Origin: Anisakis pegreffii
Lineage: Eukaryota; Nematoda; Chromadorea; Rhabditida; Anisakidae
Direction of reading: 5' to 3'
DNA length: 64,000 bases
Assembly: GCA_035041965.1 (NCBI GenBank)
Contig: JAPYMA010000131.1
Coordinates: 62,001-126,000, forward strand
Shown here: one piece after another, positions 28,365 to 40,758 of the stretch
How the letters are laid out: each line of letters opens with the position of its first letter
Position numbering within the stretch: position 1 is the first letter of the stretch
Program-made: the position numbers and the translations under genes
The notes under the pieces: model-generated
Databases searched by the model: none
What the model was told of the DNA's origin: nothing
The model's input: only the letters and a program-made list of their open reading frames with translations

Positions 28365-28753
28365 TCATTGCGCGATTTTAAGAAGTGTATAGTGCACATT
28401 GCCTTCCATCAAAATTGTTTGTTGTTCCATGGAAGCAAGCACTGGACGGTTGTGCTGCCCTTCCCTTATTCCAGAAGAATTTTGAACGAAACTGTCTCTG
28501 AATCTTCTCATTTCATCGAGCAATTTATTATCCGCTTTGTTGTCGTCTCAAGCCATTCATCCATCACTTCAGTTCCATCGAGCTGATTCGTTAATTTATG
28601 GAACTGCAAGAGTGCTTTAGCAATTTCATTCGATGGCGATCTTGAAAATTCGTCATATTTCATATTTTTCCAATATTTGTCATCCATACGAGTTGATCGA
28701 ATGAGTGAATGGAAAATGAATAAATAGACGCGAGATGAGTGATATTCATTCAA
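28365..28753 (-). other. Two overlapping coding-like frames on the minus strand
   Basis: One minus-strand frame runs from 28753 to a stop at 28508. Within its last 40 bases a second frame becomes open (28547 down to a TGA at 28365-28367). Both read as hydrophilic, helix-prone peptides, and the first has a possible TTTCAAG acceptor about 120 bases upstream of the switch. The arrangement would suit a frameshifted gene fragment or two unrelated chance frames; the A-rich minus strand favours chance hydrophilic frames. I recognise no family. Confidence 0.18.
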
Positions 28754-29404
28754 ACTAAAGAAATGTTGACCAATGGCTATTTGTCCTCAATAATGGTGGA
28801 TCGTTGTACCGCAAACACAATCAATTCATCTGTCACCTGTTGCGCACAGCTGTCGCTTTATCGACCTCTCACGTTGCTTGCAGCCAATAAACCTGTGCAT
28901 TTCCGAATTATACAGTTTCGCATACCTTATGGACTTGGATTATACCTTTTGTAAGCACCTTAAAGGGACTGATTCATTTTGTTTGTTTTTGGTATGTATT
29001 TTTGATATTTGTTTGATTGTGTGTGTTTTTTGTTGGTTTGATTCGATCAGAATGTGTATAATTGGTATCACCGATTTAAACATCATTTGCTTACAATTAG
29101 TAGCTCATGATAGGTGAATGGCATATCGCTCGTTTGCTCGATATTGATGAGCGAAAGTGACCATGAAGGAAACAGTCGAGCAATTCAATGTTGTACCTGT
29201 AAAAGAATGTGTATTTCCGGTGCTCATTCACATCATTGAATCAATTTCAGTAGTGAGAAAAGTTTTATTTAATAATTTACGGCATGAGAACTATTCGACT
29301 CTTCTAACTCTTCCATGCAGATATTTTCAAATCGCATTCGTTTCCTGAAATCATCGACTTTGCCTTATAAGTAGCTTAACGACGGACAATTTTGAATCGT
29401 ATTT

Positions 29405-29448
29405 TTTCCTATCTCTTTTTTTCCTATCTCGATCGTATTTCCTATCTC
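29405..29448 (+). repeat. Three copies of TTTCCTATCTC
   Basis: Identical 11-mers start at 29405, 29420 and 29438 (spacings 15 and 18). Short degenerate tandem duplication in T-rich non-coding DNA. Confidence 0.85.
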
Positions 29449-30104
29449 TTTTTCCTGTTTTACGCATTTAGGAACCTGATTTCACTCAGTCTTATCGTTC
29501 CATCTGAGTCATTATTTATATTATTATTTGACATTTCCAATTATATCATCCTAGGCTACATAATGATAACTGACACTCATTGATAACGAATGAATTTTTT
29601 CTGAAACAAAGGTCTCGATCAGCGGCGGTATTTCAAAAATTACATTTTTTGCTAAACTTTTTCCAAAATCTTTTATCTGTTCATTCGCCTTGAAAGTATT
29701 GCCTTACAAAGTAATCTCTTTATGTAAATTTCTAAACATTCATACACTCGTATGGTATAACGTACGATGAAGTGATTGATACCCACATAAAATGGTGATG
29801 ATAATTCCATTTGTTTGCTTAGTCATTTATTCAATTGTGCATTTATTTAATGAAATACTCATTGATCTCATTGTTTATCTATGAAATTTTGTCTATTTAC
29901 CAATGTCAATCCCATAAATCACATGTTGTCATTTGAAAACTACTTTTTAATGCAAGTGCTCGTATCTTAGCAAAATCTCGAATACGAACAAAGTCATCGG
30001 TGACAGTTCATCGTTTGACAGCTTCTTTTCATTGTTTCTAATGTTTAATGTTGTCCCTTCCTCTTCTTCCTTTTCCAGTCTCCATTTGCAAGACCAGTTG
30101 ATAC

Positions 30105-30523
30105 ATGTCTAAAGCTATCATTTCAAAGCATTCTAAGCCCACCACCAGCATAATACCAACACAACAAGACCACCTACCGCAGCATACCAGCGATGACAAA
30201 ACATTTTTCGTTTCCTTGCTCCCCGTTCATTTCGTTTTATCGAGAATTTCATCACGATTGATGGATTGTTTCTTGTCTTTTCATCATCGGCCGTGTCCAA
30301 CTGTTGTCGTCGTCGTGTCGTTGTGTTCATTCGCTGAAGTGGTGTTTGGCTCCGTAACACTCTCGAGAGTATTCTTATTTGTAAAATATGCATACAAACA
30401 CTGCATCGAGCAATCACTCATTCATTTCATTTCAAGATCATATTCATTAATCAACACTTTGTTTGTCCAGAGTTGTTATTATCTGCGAGTACTGTCTTAT
30501 CTCATCAATAGATCGGTTATCAG
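30105..30523 (+). other. Possible first exon of an unidentified gene
   Basis: A strong pyrimidine tract ends in TTTTCCAG at 30078. An ATG at 30105 opens a frame that stays open for 139 codons plus 2 bases, and a GTAATAT donor-like site follows at 30524. The predicted peptide is polar for about 35 residues and then hydrophobic. I recognise no domain. A 94-codon minus-strand frame overlaps it and is an equally open alternative. The exit phase matches exon 2 of the TPRA1-like gene 12 kb downstream, so an alternative 5' exon is conceivable, but nothing in the sequence proves it. Confidence 0.22.
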
Positions 30524-33500
30524 GTAATATTATTGTACGTAGTGTATAATGTCAGCATCCAACAACAACAACCAAACATAATTTTTATTGTTCTATGTCA
30601 TATTCTGATCTAATCAAATTCTTAATTTTCATTTGAATTTTTTTGTACCAAATTAAGAACATCGACTCTTAAAAATTTTGGTGATTGATGACTGGTGGAA
30701 CAGTGTTATGTTGATAATACCGAATTGATTATAGATTCCTTCTCCGAATTTGTCAGCCAGCTTCTTCAAAGCTCAGATGCATGCAATGAGATAAGCTTTC
30801 ACGAAGTGCAAAAATTATTTATTCCTTACACATCTCATTCATTAGTTTTGGCTCCTTTTTTGTGGAACGTCAACAAAGTATAATCAATCATTGGAAATTT
30901 TGAAGGATTTTCTTCTAGAGAAAATTTTTGTCATTGCTTTTCGGGACTCTGCTTATGTCGTCACGAAATAATAGAAGCCGAATGTGAACATGTACATAGG
31001 CATTTCTCATTCGTGCATTCCTTCAGTGGTTGTTTCCTGCTGTGTAGTTGCTTTCTTTCGATATTCCTTCTTGCTGCTGTCTGTTCGGTTCTGATGGATG
31101 GACAATGCAGCAGCAGCAGACAACAGAAAACAAATAGTTTCTGAGTTGATTTTTCGCTTTTTTTTTTGTGTTCAGCATTGATGAATGGCAACTTGTTTAC
31201 GAATTCATTCAAATTTCGTCAAAGAAGTGCATAATAAATTCATATCGCTATCGTCGAACGACACTTCAATTGACTGATTGCTTTCTGATGAATTTTTCGA
31301 TTTATTAATGCAGCCGTTGATAATTAACAGGTATGTGTTCGAAAGTGTGTGCACATAGTTCACACGTCATCAAGCGATATGAGCAAACCGTTATAAGTGC
31401 CAGCTGATTTAGGTATATCCGCTGATGGCGTCGACTAGACTTCAGTCTCTAATTTATGACTTTTTCAGTTGATGAATGCTTTATGCGTTTGGGTATGTAG
31501 AGAAATGTCTCACAATCAGTATATAAAGGACATTTTCACTCGAATCTCTACACATGTTGTACATATCCGTTTCGTTCACGTAAAGTGAAGGGTAGCTTTC
31601 GAGGATTTGACGGTTCCGATTGAAGATTGTTGACTGAATTGACTGGTTCGGATTGATTATGAGACCGAGCTCAGTGTGATTTTTATCATATGCATTTGTA
31701 AATGCTATTCGAGCGTTGTTATTAGGACAAGATCATTTTTTCTTGTTTCGTATGCATTAGTTGTCGTCGTCGTGTTTCATGTGAATGAATGGAGGCATGA
31801 ATGAATGTCAAAATGAGTTTAGAATGAGGCAAAAAGCACGGATGGATCGATATCGTATCGTGTGCAAGACGATAGAATGAAGGATGATTGTGGCCTTATT
31901 GTGTTCGTATTTTCCATTGCATTTTTGAGTATTTTCAATTGTGCTGTTGGCGTATGTTTACCAGTTGATTGTTTGGTTGTTATTTGAATCATTTCTTCCT
32001 TTCTCGATCGAATTTCTCATTTTGTTCTCGTCAAGGAACCAATTTTCTGCTCTATGCAAGCGGCTTTTTCTCGACGAAAAGTTTATCATTCATTGGGTTT
32101 ATGCTGACAAAATCTTTCACCAACCATACCACTCCATATAACAATGTTATCGCCATATGCAGTCGTATTTAAAACTTTGAAAACGATTGCGATGTTTTCA
32201 GTTGAAAATGTTGTCAGAGCCTCAGAGCGTTCTCTATGTAAAATTGTGCGATGTTCTCCTGCACTGAACCGTTCTGAGCGCATTCGCATTTGCTTCAGAT
32301 CGTTTTTTCGGAATTCAGAAACGTTAACCCTTTGAGAATGTCTTAAGAAGATATTTACTGACTATGAGAATGTTTTGTTGAGTACTGCTAGGCTACTTGA
32401 TAACTTGTACGCATTGAGACGTCAATTATAATCTCGCCGAAAATGACTCCGAGTGCATTGGACTGATGAAAAATTAACGACTTGTTTTCGATAAATAATC
32501 TCTGAATTCAATACAGACGTGTGGACTCGCATTGTTTTCTTTTGTTGCATTCCTTTCGTTAACTTTTCTGTTTTTTTGCAAACGGACGTTCATGTGTCAT
32601 CGATTTTGATGCAAATTGTCGGTTTTGTTCTATGGAGTCGGAAGAATTTGTTTGAATCGATTCGTTGCAGCAAAAACAAGAGACTGATTACCGTTGTTCG
32701 TTGCATTACTTGTTTAGTTTTCGATTTTTGGTTCGGTTTTCATCAACAATTTCGTATTCTTACACAAAGACAGTTTGATAAGCGTTCAGCGATTCCAAGA
32801 AGAAAGTCAGTCAGTCAATCTTATGCGCTTATATGAATGCACTACTCATTGTTGTATTCATATATGCGAATGTATGGTTGTTAATAGATGGAGAGATGGA
32901 TGGATGGATGGATGTTCTGTTATGGATGTTGGTTCGATTATGTTGGCGAATGGCACTGATTCCGCCGCTCTAATATAACAACATTAGCGATTAACGCTAA
33001 CGAATTGAATATTGTAGGTGAAGAAAAAAAAACGAGCCAAATGAAATTATAGCTCTAGCGCAATATGGAATTGTTACATATGGCCGAAACGACTGACGAC
33101 AAATTCAATCAGAAGAAATTTTATCGTTCGCACTAGAAGAGAACACAACAACATCGAATAGAGCAAAAAATTGTTCATACCATAGCTAGCTGCTAATATG
33201 ATCGCTTTTTTTCCTTTCATTTCCCCTTTCTGTGAATCTTTTTCGCCTCAATCAAACGAAATTTTTGTTTCAATTTAATTACTCTAAGAGAGTGTTTGTT
33301 GGTTGTTTTTTCCACGAAAGGAATGTTGATTATGTTAAAATCGCAAAAATTCAATCAAAACCACAAAATGAGATTATACGGAGATGCACAAAAAAGAAAC
33401 GCAATAATTTGCTTACCACCGTAATAATGATTGGGTAATGTTGAGCAGCGTTAACAAGTACGGTGATATAAACGTGATGAAAATAAATTTTACGTGATTC

Positions 33501-34784
33501 GCATCGTCTTCTGCGTTTTCATCCACTCATCCAGAGATTTCTTCGCCCAAAAAGCCAGAAACCTGAAATTAAATTTGTTGAAAATCCTCCTCTAACGATC
33601 TGTTTTTGAGGATGAAGATGTTGTTTTTTTCGTCCTCCGATCCGAACTTATTTTTATTGACGTCAGACATTCGCAATAATCGATGAATATTTTTGGTTTT
33701 CATACGTGATCGATGGATGAAATTCAGTTTGAATATCAATATTAATGCTGAATTCAAAAACCAATCAATTCAGCTCATTCATTGGTCATGGTTAAAAAAT
33801 GGAAATTTTCTCTGCCATTTTTTGGAAAACATTTTTTGAAAAGTCGTAATCAAAGACCGAAATCGACCATCACTAGTAACATTATCAACACTCTAATCAA
33901 GAAATTAATCGCGATAATCTTTGTCAGTTGTTGTTTCAGTCTAATTCATCATGGCAAAGGCGCATATAAAGTGCTCTTTTTATCAGTTGCCAAGCGCTCA
34001 AAATTCAATTCTTGTCTATATTCCATCATATCACATCAGCAACATTCAAACAGTGAGCACTTGAAAAAATTTTGACGGTTTCTTACCGGACAGCAAAAAT
34101 AAATCCAGATTCGTTTTTTGTGAAATATCTCAAATGGTTTTCCTCTCTCTCAAACAATCTTCTTGATAAACACGTATATTCGATGTTTTCTCGATGCACA
34201 TTCGTCAGCATTGATTTGTTTTATTTCGTTGTCTGTTAATTGATAACGGATTTGTTGTTGATTCGATTTATTGCGGTTATTTGTTATTAATCTTGCACTT
34301 TTTTCGCGATGACTCTTAGTTATGCACGATTAGAGTGTTTTTCGATGGGCTTTGAAGGATGAAAAGTCAGATAAATACCGCGGATGAACGCAAAAATTCA
34401 CATCAGTGCACTCAATGAGCCCGTTAATTGAGTGCATTCCTATCTCTTCACTGGATTAGTAATGGACAAAATATTTCTTGCTGCTTCATTATTATGATGA
34501 ATATTCACTGTCTTTTTAGCTACAGAGAACGTAATAGCGAAAAAGTTTTTGAGTAATGATTATAAAAATGGTAATAGTAATTTATGCGATGAATGCAATC
34601 ACCGCGAATCAATTTAACAGCAGTGAAATTATGCAAAAGTGATTTGATTGTAATTATTCGAAAGAAGACGCGAAATTATGCGAGCAACAGAATCGATCAT
34701 CTGCACATGTTATATAAACATTGTAGCAAATCCAAATTTGTTGTATTGTATCTGTTTGTGGAATATGTAAATCAGTTAGGAAGA

Positions 34785-34806
34785 TTATTATTATTATTAT
34801 TGTTAT
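34785..34806 (+). repeat. TTA/TTG trinucleotide microsatellite
   Basis: A short run of TTA units with one TTG interruption. Similar ATT runs occur at 49585-49619 and 50268-50322. Confidence 0.8.
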
Positions 34807-37800
34807 TAATGCGTTTGACGTTTCGTTGATAATATTGCTTGTGCAAGCAAAATCAATGCTTGCAGTTGCCACGTTTCCTAGTCGTTTCTCTCCTAGTCTC
34901 TTCGTGTTTCCTTTTGGATGGCTTCATTCATTGTTCATTCTCATCATAAGAATGCTGCTTTGTTGTTCTTCATTTATTGACTATTTCGAATTTTGTTAAT
35001 TGTTCCATTTTATGTTACTGCGTACCCCAACGCTCATGTCACGACAATAATTATGAGTGCGGAATTTTCCAGTCAAATTAGTTGTTTGCTATGTATCGGT
35101 CTAACCGAATGCGCTCTATTCGGTCATTGTATTCATTGATGTATTTGGCTTTGATTGCTGTCTGAACGGTTGGTGAATCTGACTTCAGTTCTCTTGATTT
35201 CACTTAAAACTCAACAATTCTACTTTTTGTTAAATCATTCTGAGTGGTGCTTTGAGCGCATGAAAATGAACGGCAAATTGAGCGAAACGACCGACAATCA
35301 ACGAAGAATTAAAAGTTTAACGACAGATCGAACGAAATTCGATGATTTGACAGAATTGATGAGCGCATAAAAATTAACGACTGAATGCAAAGTTACGTTT
35401 GAAATCAAGAAGTTTATGTGATATTATTTTGCATGAAGCATCATTTAATCGATTTTTGCGATTTTGAAACCTTCCGGTTCGCTCAATGCATGTTTCATAG
35501 TTGGTTGATGATGTACCATCACCACTTCTGTCTGTTCTTCTGAAGCGATTTCGAATCCACTCGGAAATTAGCGTCTTTTCAGTAATTGCTTTGCCCATAA
35601 TCACAATAGTGTGTGCGGCGTTGGTGAGTTGTCAATGTTGGATAATCGTGGTGCTCTTGAAAAGACAAATCGTCCTCTCCTTGCGGCTTTCAAATTTCAG
35701 TTGAAATTTTCACTTCTATAAGTTTTTCATCGCTTCTTTCTGTGTTCCGATTTGATTCGCGAAATTGATTTCAATCGTCGTTAGAGAGCATTCTGCACAA
35801 GCACATTCGCATTTTCACCGTCAAGCATTTTAATTCGGAAATGCCGAAAGCACCCATTAAAATTCAGACAGAATTGCCGTCTTCCAATATCACTAACAAG
35901 AAGCTGTTGAGTTGGAAACATTGCTGCGTTGCTTACTTGCTTGCTTCGATTATTCATGAGTGTTTATTCGATTGAAACATTCGTATGTTTATTGCTCAAC
36001 AAAATAAACATTTATAAGGATTTGTCGACGCTTTTCGGATTTAGTTTATGCATTTATGGATTTAGTTTGTAGAGTTTTTATTGGAGCAGTCTTGTCGGTT
36101 ATAGAGGAGGTGAGATGCTTTATACTTTCAATATGAGACACTCTTATTTTGAATATGTTCGCGTATCAGTCAGTACTTCTTATAAAATTGCCAAGCAAGC
36201 ACTCGCTTGACTAACATCCACATTCGACACATAATGGCTGGCATTAACCTATCAGTTAGACAACTCATAAATGTTTCGATCATAAAATAAGTTAACTTTT
36301 CAGCATTATTCATTTTGAAAAAAGTTCATATGAGATTTTAAGGTTGAAAAAAATTCCGAAGATTATAGCAATCGTCAGTCAATTGTTGATAAGTCAAATT
36401 GATAAAAGCTTATCGTTTTTATACGCAACCAATTATGAAGTTTTAAAGTCTTTCTGACGTTGACAGAAGCCATTTCAAGCGAGTAAACTCGCAGTTTTTT
36501 GTATCACTGGCGATTCATCAGTTTGTTGAGAGGTTGCTGAGTCGGCGGCTTAATCACAGTGCTGAGTAGATTATTATCATGATTGACGTTCAATCATATG
36601 ACCCAGTTGTGCGGCTTGATAAGGTTATAATTTCGGTGTATCTCAGTCTTGAAGATTTTAATAATCTCGTTTTTGCATCTGTCTCATTTAAGTCATAGCT
36701 CGCAGTTCCTTCGGGTCTTATTCGTCGACACCATCAAAAAAGTTCGCGATAACTTGAGCACACTTTCGCTTTGAAATGTCATCACTTGATATCATTTATA
36801 GATTGCTGTTGACATCAGCATTTTTCATTTATCTCATTCATTTTGTCATTAATTGGTGCGTTAGCTTCTTACAGAGTGACTTCTTTTATCAATAAATTCA
36901 AAATTCTCCACTCATTTGCGCCATGAATTCCTAGTCCATGTTATCTATTCGAGCAAATCTTTTAATTTGGTTTCATTATCGCAAAACTTCACTATTGAAT
37001 TGTTGTTGATTGAGAGAAATGTTGCGAATGTACACTTAATGTGCCCATTAAGCGAAATATTTTCGTTGCAATATAGTTCGAACAACCGTTTTACAACGCA
37101 ACTGAGTTTAATTGCAGTCCACAGCAAGGTGTCTGAATTTATAACTCTCGTCGTCGTTTCGCAAGAGCGCTCATTACTTTTCCACCACTTCATATTTCAC
37201 AACTTTTATTGCTTTATTCCATTGTTACACTTGTATTCAAGTTGTTGAAGTGGTTTTTTCTTGTTGTTCAATAAAAATTACTCCAATTCCGAGGGCATCA
37301 ATTCATTTGTGGTGAAACATATGGATAATTAGACGACGTGTTGAGGAAAGCTTTATGGGGAGTGAGCCGTAAACGCGATCGATCCAGTGTGGCGCCATTC
37401 GAGTTTAATTGCGTTGAGTGAATCGTTTCGGTGCTATAATAGTTGAGATTTGCAAATCAGCGACACTGTCGAATGGCTTTCGACAAACATTTGAAACTTT
37501 TCAATCATTCATTACTGTACACACGATTGACGCGCAAATATGCGAGTCACTTATTTGTGTACATTCAAATGTATTCGCTGTTTGGTCGAATCGTGTACGG
37601 AGTTTTCGCCGAATAGTTTCGGTTGATAACTGAAAATTTATGTGGTCGATTCGTAATCGTCATCAATTGTCACCTTCTTTGCTTATTTTATCATGTGAAT
37701 TATGTTGATTATCAAAACTTCATAAATTATTCGTTAAAGATGAAAATTTCCTTCCGCCTGTTTAGGTATGTGTGAGATGGATGGCACAGCTTGAAGCACC

Positions 37801-40700
37801 GAAATTGGTTTGTTTCATGATTGTGCAAAATCATTGGAGAGCGATATTTTACGCATTTAAAAGCTATCGACGTGAATCGTTGGGTTATCATCTTTCTACA
37901 ACAACACGTTTTCTTTTGTTTTCGTTTTGTTGCTCATTTATTGTCAGCACATCGACATTGGTCTGTGGTCGGGCCGTGCCGAACCCAGCATGACTCCAAG
38001 AAACTGTCATTCATTTTCAGTTTATTTCCTTTGCATTAACCGTATTTTTTGACATAATCCTAATTTATGCTCTTCTCCATTATTCATCAGCTGGACGTGA
38101 TGAAAGAAGTGATCTGATAATGAGTTGATCTGAATTTGGTTTATTTGAATTGTGAAGTTTGCAAATCGTAAAGTAATACTTCCCTTGTGCGCATAAACGT
38201 AATCACTTCCTATCGTGAGTTGCTGTTCAGCCCTCGTATCGGTTTGTAAGTTGTCGTTTGAGTCGTTTTTCATCCATTCTGTTCATTTCACTAGATTTAT
38301 GAAAACTTCACATTGTGTTCATTTACTTTATTTTCTTTTCATTTGTGAGCAGTAATTTTTTGCATTCAATGGGAATTTGACGAAGTAATTGTTGCATTTT
38401 CGTGTCGTAATTGTCATGGCTTTCAAGTCGTTGTTCTGAAGTGAAGTAAAAGTTTTCTACCAATAACGACAGTCATGATAATGATGGTATTGATCGTGAT
38501 AATAGTAATAAGGATGGAACAAAATGTCCACATTAAACTAGCCGGTGTTGTATAGAGAATCAACAAGGTGTTTATAATAATGATGCGAAGAGAGTTGTCA
38601 TTGACATCTGTTAAGCATGTCTCAAAATTGTGGTTTTGCTCATGCGCTTTTGGCTGAAAAACAATTGCTTTCACTTATATTTGAAGTGGTACTCTGAAGT
38701 GATTCGCGATTCATTCGTTCCACACGATTATTATTCCATATTCCTTGTTTGTCACCCGATCGGTCGGTGAAATTTCTTCTTTTGTATGTAAAATGAATGC
38801 ATAAACATCGTTGACTTCATTCACTGCATTCATATTCCGTTGAATTATTCATGTTCTTTTTAGCATAATTGTCACTTGTTTACTCCAGTTTCGGTTGTTT
38901 TCACGGTTATTTACTACGAGTAGTTAAAGGTTATTATTAGTTCTAACAATGAATCTTGCTATTGCAGTGTGTGAGCATATGCTGCAGAAACTGAAATCAT
39001 TCGAAGTTTTGACCACATGCGCAGAATTTTAATGATTCTCAGCTGGGCTGGGTGGGTTCTTCATTTTTAAGGGAAGGGGCGGATCGTTTTTTTGCCATTC
39101 CAGCATATTCGGTGTTCTTATCAGTCATGTGATGCGTTTTCTGGTTGCTATGAGTAATTTTTACATGACCGTCTGACAATTGCACGATATCGCTATTGAC
39201 TCGATATAATTTTTAATGATATCACGAATTTGATACATTTCGAAATCATTTTGTCTCGCCTCTTACTAATTTCCGCCTCCTTATATTAGCACCATTTTTA
39301 TCTCATTCCATTACCTTGATGAATTCTTTTTTTCAAGAATATTACATTACCGTTGGACACCATCGTCATTCTATATTGTTATCAGTTAAGATGAATAATT
39401 ATGATCGTAAATTGAATGATTCGTATGTTTAATTGTTGATTATTTGGTTGTTCTCAGGTTGTTGGCATGTATTTATACAGTTTGTAATTCACGTGATTCA
39501 TCGTCACCACCACTATTAACTGTACATGAGGCGCATTTAATTGTCTTCGAAGACTTGAGTTCTAGGGAAACGAGTTTATTTTGAGTTAATTGCTCTCGTT
39601 TACTGAATGGAGCATATTCTGATATGATGTTTGAGTTGCATGAAACGATCCACTCTGTAAATGTGAACCTTTCCTGTCCAGTATCATCTCCTTATTGAAA
39701 GATTGGGGAAACCAAAGATCCAGGAGAATATTCGATGTGAAAAGCTTTCAACGGCGGACTTTTCTTTCTAAGAATGGCTTTTGCACGCAAGACCAATCTG
39801 CAACATCCTAAATTCTATCCCGGTTCATTTCTAACTCACTGAAACTTTTCTCGCCAAAATCGTGCATCCGAAAATATTCTAGGGGATATTAGATGTATAT
39901 GTGTACGTTTAAGTTTGTGTTAGTAAATGTTATTCTGTACAATATGAAATCATGCTACATTGTCGCGAAATTGTATTCAGTGAGTTCATTCGAATGTGAA
40001 TGTTTGTGCGTTTGTTTAATTTTTGGATTAAATGTAACGTTATCTCGTCAGTTTATCGTTAGCGTGGCTGAAATTCGATAGGAATTCACTGAATTAATAC
40101 ACACACCTACAAACAAATAGCGTTTCCGTCGTCACTTAAGCAGTCAGAATCCCGTATTTTGTTGTTGAACTGCTCAAATTACTTCTTGGCATTTATCGAT
40201 ATCTTTTCGAGACTGTCTCCGATGCAAATGACTCTTGATGACTGCTAGGAATAAAGATAATGTGTTTTCGAGAACTCATTGCAATCATTATGCAAAAACA
40301 AAACGATTAATGTCTGTTGCTTCGAAGTATTGCTAAAGGCATTGATTCAGAAGTAATATTTTCATTGAGAGAATTTTTATTTTACTATTGATCCAAACTC
40401 TTAATAATGATAACAAACTATCAAAATAATCATCAATAGTCATAATGAACACTAAAAATCGTAATAATCATGGTAAACATTTATAATCGTAATAAGCATT
40501 GATATTTAAGAGAAATATTTTTCTGGGTGAATTTAAAATCGTTTACGTACATTTTTAATGCATGTCTATGTTTTACGCGAATGATTTCAGTTGGAATTTT
40601 GAAAATATCGTTTGATCAATGTCTGTTATTGGTTTGAATCGTTCTAATGCGTGTTTTATCGTTCGCTGAAAAAAAAAAGTTGTTATTCCTATGGAACGGT

Positions 40701-40712
40701 TTCTGCTTTCAG
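40701..40712 (+). promoter_or_regulatory. Putative trans-splice or 5'UTR splice acceptor
   Basis: TTCTGCTTTCAG ends 46 bases before the ATG of the TPRA1-like gene. It is the best acceptor near that start. In a nematode it could receive a spliced leader; it could equally be the 3' end of an intron in the 5'UTR. Confidence 0.4.
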
Positions 40713-40758
40713 GATTACTGAAATTTGATATCGCAAACGACTTCTGCATCTGTTCATA

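Larger units (their letters stand above)
1..40711. other. Long stretch without a recognisable gene
   Basis: About 40.7 kb in which I could not assemble any recognisable multi-exon gene on either strand. Open frames here are mostly under 130 codons and have no family motifs. Plus-strand frames are rich in Phe, Cys and Leu, and minus-strand frames in Lys, Asn and Thr, as expected from T-over-A skew rather than from selection. The stretch holds simple repeats (CAA near 605-621, TTG 9771-9790, GTTC 18939-18957, GGAT 32896-32914, TTA 34785-34806), the palindromes and hairpins listed separately, and three weak coding-like stretches (19576-19795, 28365-28753, 30105-30523). It could be intergenic DNA, or introns of a plus-strand gene whose exons are too short or diverged to see by eye. 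Confidence 0.6.

Noticed and set aside
35374..35604. 76-codon minus-strand frame beginning at an ATG
   Set aside because: Few codons end in G or C, no homology recognised; consistent with strand skew.
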